From Odoribacter sp. OttesenSCG-928-L07 (GTDB lineage: Bacteria; Bacteroidota; Bacteroidia; Bacteroidales; BM520): a DNA stretch of 55,823 nucleotides. The stretch is from NCBI GenBank assembly GCA_030265965.1, contig JAJDHA010000004.1, positions 1 through 55,823 on the forward strand, written 5' to 3'. The notes below the pieces were generated by a model. That model was not told the DNA's origin. It saw only the letters and a list, made by a program, of their open reading frames with translations, and did not search any database. Shown here piece by piece: positions 51,464 through 55,823 of this stretch (its first letter is position 1; each line of letters begins with the position of its first letter). The position numbers and the translations under genes were made by a program.

Positions 51464-52258
51464 ATGAAATTATCTAAACAGTTCATAATATTATTCTTAA
51501 CAAGTTGTTTCGTCATTTTGTCGTCATGCTCAAATTATGCTAAGGTTCTAAAATCCGATGACACTAATCTGATTTATTCTGAAGCAATGGTTCAGTATGA
51601 AAAAGGAAATTATATTAATGCTTTACAGTTATTTGATAGAATTTCTGTACTTGTTAAAGGAACAGATAAAGAGGAACCTCTTAATTATTATTACGCGCAA
51701 AGTCATTATTTGCAAGGAGATTATATTTTGGCTAATTATTATTTTAGGAAATACGTAAAACAATATCCCTTGAATCCCAAAGCAGAAGAATGTGCTTTTT
51801 TAGCTGCAATGTGTAAGTATAATCAATCATCAACATATTCTTTAGATCCGACACCGACAACCGATGCTATTGCTGAGTTACAAGCGTATATTAATGCATA
51901 CCCAAATAGCGAAAACCTTGACTTATGTAATATTTATATCGATGAGCTTAGAGCAAAACTTGAAGAAAAAGATTATAAAATTGCTTTAATGTATCTGAGA
52001 ATGGAAGAATACAAAGCCGCAGTAGTTTGTTTTGATAATATTCTTAAAGATTTTCCGGGAACTCAACATAAAGAAGATATTTTTTACTATCTTGTAAAAG
52101 CTAAATACGAATATGCAAAAAATAGCGTTGATAGTAAGAAAAAGGAAAGATTTGATGATGTCTTTAATTCTTATACAAAGTTTATCACAAATTATCCTGA
52201 ATCAAAGTACATTGCAGAAGTTAATGTATATTATAATGCTGCTAAACAATATAAATAA
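51464..52258 (+). CDS. bamD: Outer membrane protein assembly factor BamD
   Basis: Lipobox ILSSCSNYAKVLKSDD; TPR repeats; YYFRKYVKQYPLNPKAEECAFLAAMCKY. Confidence 0.9.
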   Translation: MKLSKQFIILFLTSCFVILSSCSNYAKVLKSDDTNLIYSEAMVQYEKGNYINALQLFDRISVLVKGTDKEEPLNYYYAQSHYLQGDYILANYYFRKYVKQYPLNPKAEECAFLAAMCKYNQSSTYSLDPTPTTDAIAELQAYINAYPNSENLDLCNIYIDELRAKLEEKDYKIALMYLRMEEYKAAVVCFDNILKDFPGTQHKEDIFYYLVKAKYEYAKNSVDSKKKERFDDVFNSYTKFITNYPESKYIAEVNVYYNAAKQYK

Positions 52259-52281
52259 AATTAAATAAAATAATTTATAAC

Positions 52282-52668
52282 ATGGATTATAAAAAGATCA
52301 GAACAAGTACTGAAGCTGTAACAAGAAATCTCAACGATTTTGATAAAGAAACAGGTAATATTTATGAATCATTAGTAATTCTTTCTAAGAGAGCTAATCA
52401 AGTAAGTCTTGAATTAAAAGAGGAATTACTTAGTAAAATAGAAGAATTTCAAACTCCCAGTGACAGCTTGGAAGAAATATTTGAAAATAGAGAACAAATT
52501 GAATTGGCTAAGTTTTATGAACAATTACCAAAGCCTACATTAATTGCTATCTATGAATTTCTTAATGAGAAATTATCTGCATATTATCCGGAAGAAGAGG
52601 TGCCTATTGCTCCTTTAACTTCTGTTGATGAGGAAAATAAAGAAGTAAAAGAAAAAACGGAGGAATAA
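52282..52668 (+). CDS. rpoZ: RNA polymerase omega subunit-like (RpoZ/DUF family of Bacteroidota)
   Basis: MDYKKIRTSTEAVTRNLNDFDKETGNIYESLVILSKRANQVSLELKEELLSKIEEF; located between bamD and DUF4835-recN. Confidence 0.75.
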   Translation: MDYKKIRTSTEAVTRNLNDFDKETGNIYESLVILSKRANQVSLELKEELLSKIEEFQTPSDSLEEIFENREQIELAKFYEQLPKPTLIAIYEFLNEKLSAYYPEEEVPIAPLTSVDEENKEVKEKTEE

Positions 52669-52669
52669 T

Positions 52670-53575
52670 ATGAAACGCTTGTTTTTTATTTCAGTATTGT
52701 TGGTTTTGTCGATTGTTGTTAGTGCACAACAAGACTTTAGATGTACTTTTTCTGTTACATCTAATACCTCCGACGGTAGTACTGATAGAACAAGATTTCA
52801 AGAAATGCAAAAACAAATTCAAGAATTTATTAATGGTCAAAAATGGTGTAATTACAATATCAGTCAAGAAGAACGTATTGAGTGTACCATGCAACTGATG
52901 ATTAATAATATTGTTTCTGCAGAACAATATGAAGGTAAACTTAATGTGGGATTACGAAGACCGGTTTTTAATTCTACTTACAATACGACACTTTTTAGCT
53001 ATGTTGATCAAAATATTGAGTTTACTTTTGTTGAAACAGATCCTTTAATCTTTAATGAGAATTCCTTTGATAATAACTTAACGAGTGTTATTGCTTTTTA
53101 CATGTATATTATGTTGGGTATTGATTTTGACTCATTTAGTCCGGGTGCTGGTACTCAATATTATGAAAAAGCACAATCGGTAGTTAATGCAGCGCAATCT
53201 GCAAATGAGAAGGGATGGAGGTCGATACAAGGTACACGAAACAGATATTGGTTAATTGAAAATCTACTTAATTCTTCTTATTACGGTGCAAGAGAGTTTT
53301 ATTATATTTATCATCGCAATGGTTTAGATGTTATGGCTGATAATATTGCAATGGGAACATCTGCAGCAACACAAGCAATCGAAAAGTTGAGAAATGTTAA
53401 TCGTCAAAAACCGAATCTTTATATTGTTTACCTCATTTTAGAGGCAAAACGCGATGAGTTTATTAACCTATACTCAGGGGCAAATGATGCGGAGAAAAAT
53501 AAATTCTTGCAAGTAATGCAGGAAATTGATCCGACAAATATGACTCGTTATAATCAAGTTAAAAATACTAATTGA
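52670..53575 (+). CDS. DUF4835 family secreted protein
   Basis: Signal peptide; FINGQKWCNYNISQEERIECTMQLMINN; FYMYIMLGIDFDSFSPGAGTQYYEKAQSVVNAAQ. Confidence 0.85.
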   Translation: MKRLFFISVLLVLSIVVSAQQDFRCTFSVTSNTSDGSTDRTRFQEMQKQIQEFINGQKWCNYNISQEERIECTMQLMINNIVSAEQYEGKLNVGLRRPVFNSTYNTTLFSYVDQNIEFTFVETDPLIFNENSFDNNLTSVIAFYMYIMLGIDFDSFSPGAGTQYYEKAQSVVNAAQSANEKGWRSIQGTRNRYWLIENLLNSSYYGAREFYYIYHRNGLDVMADNIAMGTSAATQAIEKLRNVNRQKPNLYIVYLILEAKRDEFINLYSGANDAEKNKFLQVMQEIDPTNMTRYNQVKNTN

Positions 53576-55233
53576 TAAAATCCTTATCTATATCGAATTA
53601 TGCCCTTATAGATAATTTGACAATTGATTTTAAGAAGGGGTTTACCTGCTTAACCGGTGAAACAGGAGCAGGAAAATCAATTATTTTAGGTGCCATTTCC
53701 CTTGTGCTCGGCGAAAGAGCTGATACAAAAATCCTATTTGATAAAGATAAAAAATGTGTTGTTGAAGCAGTTTTTCAATTACCAGATAATTTCTCATTTG
53801 CTTTTTTTAATGATAATGATATAGATTATAACATTGATTGTATAATAAGAAGAGAAATTAGTGCTCAAGGAAAATCCAGAATCTTTGTTAATGATACTCC
53901 GGTTGCTTTAAATGTACTAAAATCTTTGGGCAGCTTGTTGATAGATTTACATTCACAATATCAAAAATTCTCATTAAGCGATAATTTACACCAATTACAG
54001 TTTCTCGATAATTTTATTACCGATAAATCTATCCTTGATAATTATAGAATAACATTCGACTCATACACTTTATTGTGCCATAAAAAAGCAGAATTGAAAT
54101 CCATATATGATAAGATTTATCAAGAACAAGATTACCTGTCTTTTCTATACAATGAACTCAACGATGCAAATCTATATCAGAATGAAGATACTTTGATTGA
54201 AAAGGAATTGTCTTTACTTGAAAATTCTGAATTAATAAAAGAAAAATTGAGTCTTGCTATTAATTTATTATCTGAAAATGAGAATAGTAATGTATTAGAT
54301 TTGATGAAAATTATTAATGCAAATTTTGCTACTATCTCTTCCTTTATTGATAATGGAAATGAATTATCCGAAAGACTTACTAATATTGCATTTGAAACTA
54401 AGGATATTTTCAACGATTTTGTGCACATAAATGACTCTGTTTCTTTTGATCCAATTAAAGCTGAAGAGTTTCGTAACAGATTGGATTTTATCAATAAACT
54501 ACTTTATAAACATAAAGTTAATTCCGTAAATGAATTGATTGAGATAAGAGATGATATCAATAACAAATTGAGTAATACCAACGAACTTTATTTTGAAATC
54601 GAAAAAATCAATAAAGAAATTGAGATTCTGCATTCCGATATGAAAGAGAAAGCTCAATTGCTTTCTAATTCGCGAAAATCTTGTGCCAAGATTATGTCGC
54701 AGCAAATATCTGATATACTTAAAGATTTAGGAATTATCAATAATAAATTTGTAATTGATATTTCAGAAAATGAATCATATACGAGTAGTGGAAATGATTT
54801 TGTCGAATTTCTTTTTTCAGCCAATATCGGTTCTCAATTGGCTCCCTTATCATCAGTTGCATCCGGCGGTGAATTGTCGCGCGTTATGTTGGCGTTAAAA
54901 TCAGTAATTGCAATTAAAAATGATATTCCTACAGTAATTTTTGATGAAATTGATAGTGGTATTTCAGGAGTTACTGCTGATTCGGTTGCATTAAAGCTTA
55001 AAGATATCTCACATAATATCCAAGTTATTGCTATTAGCCACCTTCCACAGATTGCTGCAAAAGCCGATGAACAATTTTTAGTTTATAAGGAGGAGTTATT
55101 GGATAGAACTTTTACACGAATTAAATTATTAAATAGTGATGAACGTGTAAACGTTATTGCATCAATGCTTAGTGGAAGTAATATATCACAAGCAGCTATT
55201 GATAATGCAAAAAATCTTTTGGGTATTAATTAA
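53572..55233 (+). CDS. recN: DNA repair protein RecN (TTG start overlapping the DUF4835 stop)
   Basis: IKSLSISNYALIDNLTIDFKKGFTCLTGETGAGKSIILGAISLVLGERAD; ASGGELSRVMLALKSVIA; TVIFDEIDSGISG. Confidence 0.95.
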   Translation: MIKSLSISNYALIDNLTIDFKKGFTCLTGETGAGKSIILGAISLVLGERADTKILFDKDKKCVVEAVFQLPDNFSFAFFNDNDIDYNIDCIIRREISAQGKSRIFVNDTPVALNVLKSLGSLLIDLHSQYQKFSLSDNLHQLQFLDNFITDKSILDNYRITFDSYTLLCHKKAELKSIYDKIYQEQDYLSFLYNELNDANLYQNEDTLIEKELSLLENSELIKEKLSLAINLLSENENSNVLDLMKIINANFATISSFIDNGNELSERLTNIAFETKDIFNDFVHINDSVSFDPIKAEEFRNRLDFINKLLYKHKVNSVNELIEIRDDINNKLSNTNELYFEIEKINKEIEILHSDMKEKAQLLSNSRKSCAKIMSQQISDILKDLGIINNKFVIDISENESYTSSGNDFVEFLFSANIGSQLAPLSSVASGGELSRVMLALKSVIAIKNDIPTVIFDEIDSGISGVTADSVALKLKDISHNIQVIAISHLPQIAAKADEQFLVYKEELLDRTFTRIKLLNSDERVNVIASMLSGSNISQAAIDNAKNLLGIN

Positions 55234-55247
55234 AGTTTATGCAAAAA

Positions 55248-55273
55248 AAATGCTGTCACATGTGACAGCATTT
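55248..55273. terminator. Bidirectional terminator-like perfect palindrome between recN and rplS
   Basis: AAATGCTGTCACATGTGACAGCATTT is fully self-complementary; preceded by A8 on + (T8 for the minus-strand transcript). Confidence 0.85.
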
Positions 55274-55282
55274 GGTTCTTTA

Positions 55283-55636
55283 TTAATATCTTCTTTCTTT
55301 AATCCTTGCCTTTTTGCCCTTTAATGCCCTTAAGTAGAATATTCTTGCTCTTCTAACTTTTCCACGTTTGTTAACTTCGATACTTTCAATGAAAGGAGAA
55401 GCTATTGGAAAAATTCTTTCAACTCCAATATTATTTGAAATTTTACGAACTGTAAAAGTTTCAGTTGGACCTGAACCTCTACGTTGTAAAACAACTCCTT
55501 GGTATTTTTGGGTTCTTTCTTTATTTCCTTCGATAATTTTATATGTTACTGTAATAGTATCGCCGGCTTGAAATGACGGATAATCTTTAATCTGAGTTAA
55601 ATCGTCAACATACTGTAATAATTCGTGCTTGCCCAT
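55283..55636 (-). CDS. rplS: 50S ribosomal protein L19
   Basis: [93 protein letters not shown]. Confidence 0.97.
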   Translation of the reverse strand: MGKHELLQYVDDLTQIKDYPSFQAGDTITVTYKIIEGNKERTQKYQGVVLQRRGSGPTETFTVRKISNNIGVERIFPIASPFIESIEVNKRGKVRRARIFYLRALKGKKARIKERRY

Positions 55637-55748
55637 GATATTTTATTTTATCTTTAAATCGTTTAAAAAAGTTTGCAAATGTACGGAATTTTTTTTAATT
55701 GAAATGATAAATTTATTAAAAAAATATTGTCAGATAGTGTTTGATTAT

Positions 55749-55823
55749 TTATTGCTTTGAGTAGTAGGGGATTACTTTTGTTTTTTTGATTTCGTTTTTT
55801 AAATTTTCATCTGATTTATATTC
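55749..55823 (-). CDS. C-terminal end of a CDS running off the window
   Basis: Reverse frame reads ...EYKSDENLKNEIKKTKVIPYYSKQ-stop. Confidence 0.5.
   Translation of the reverse strand, partial: EYKSDENLKNEIKKTKVIPYYSKQ

Overview
This is a Bacteroidota (probably Bacteroidales-like) chromosomal segment, AT-rich and gene-dense, centred on a complete rRNA operon: 16S, tRNA-Ile(GAT), tRNA-Ala(TGC), 23S, 5S. Most genes are housekeeping or envelope genes: nadE, a gldB-like gene, an M23 peptidase, patB-like, yifB/comM-like, purM-like, a PorE-like OmpA protein, a CCA-adding enzyme, miaA, pepD-like, truA, two tandem Na/Pi cotransporters, a DUF4954-like protein, ispH, a giant glycogen synthase/phosphorylase fusion, marC, a patatin-like protein, an SDR, an XRE regulator, a DHH phosphoesterase, a gldI-like gene, bamD, an rpoZ-like gene, a DUF4835-like gene, recN and rplS. 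I see no prophage, CRISPR array or transposase. The observations most worth follow-up are: (1) a degenerate retropepsin-like domain, apparently without its DTG catalytic motif, at the C-terminus of the PorE-like OmpA protein; (2) an HHH-domain/beta-barrel outer-membrane pair next to a ComM-like ATPase, a speculative DNA-handling module; (3) a 35-bp perfect palindrome plus TTTACA-N2-TGTAAA operators at an XRE gene; (4) a GT3-type glycogen synthase fused to a GT35 phosphorylase; (5) a repeat-rich neighbourhood around the rrn operon, with a 49-bp tandem array, ITS palindromes and CC-GTA-GG mini-hairpins; (6) 7-bp and 8-bp micro-tandem arrays at gene boundaries. All family names come from reading the translations; no database search was possible.
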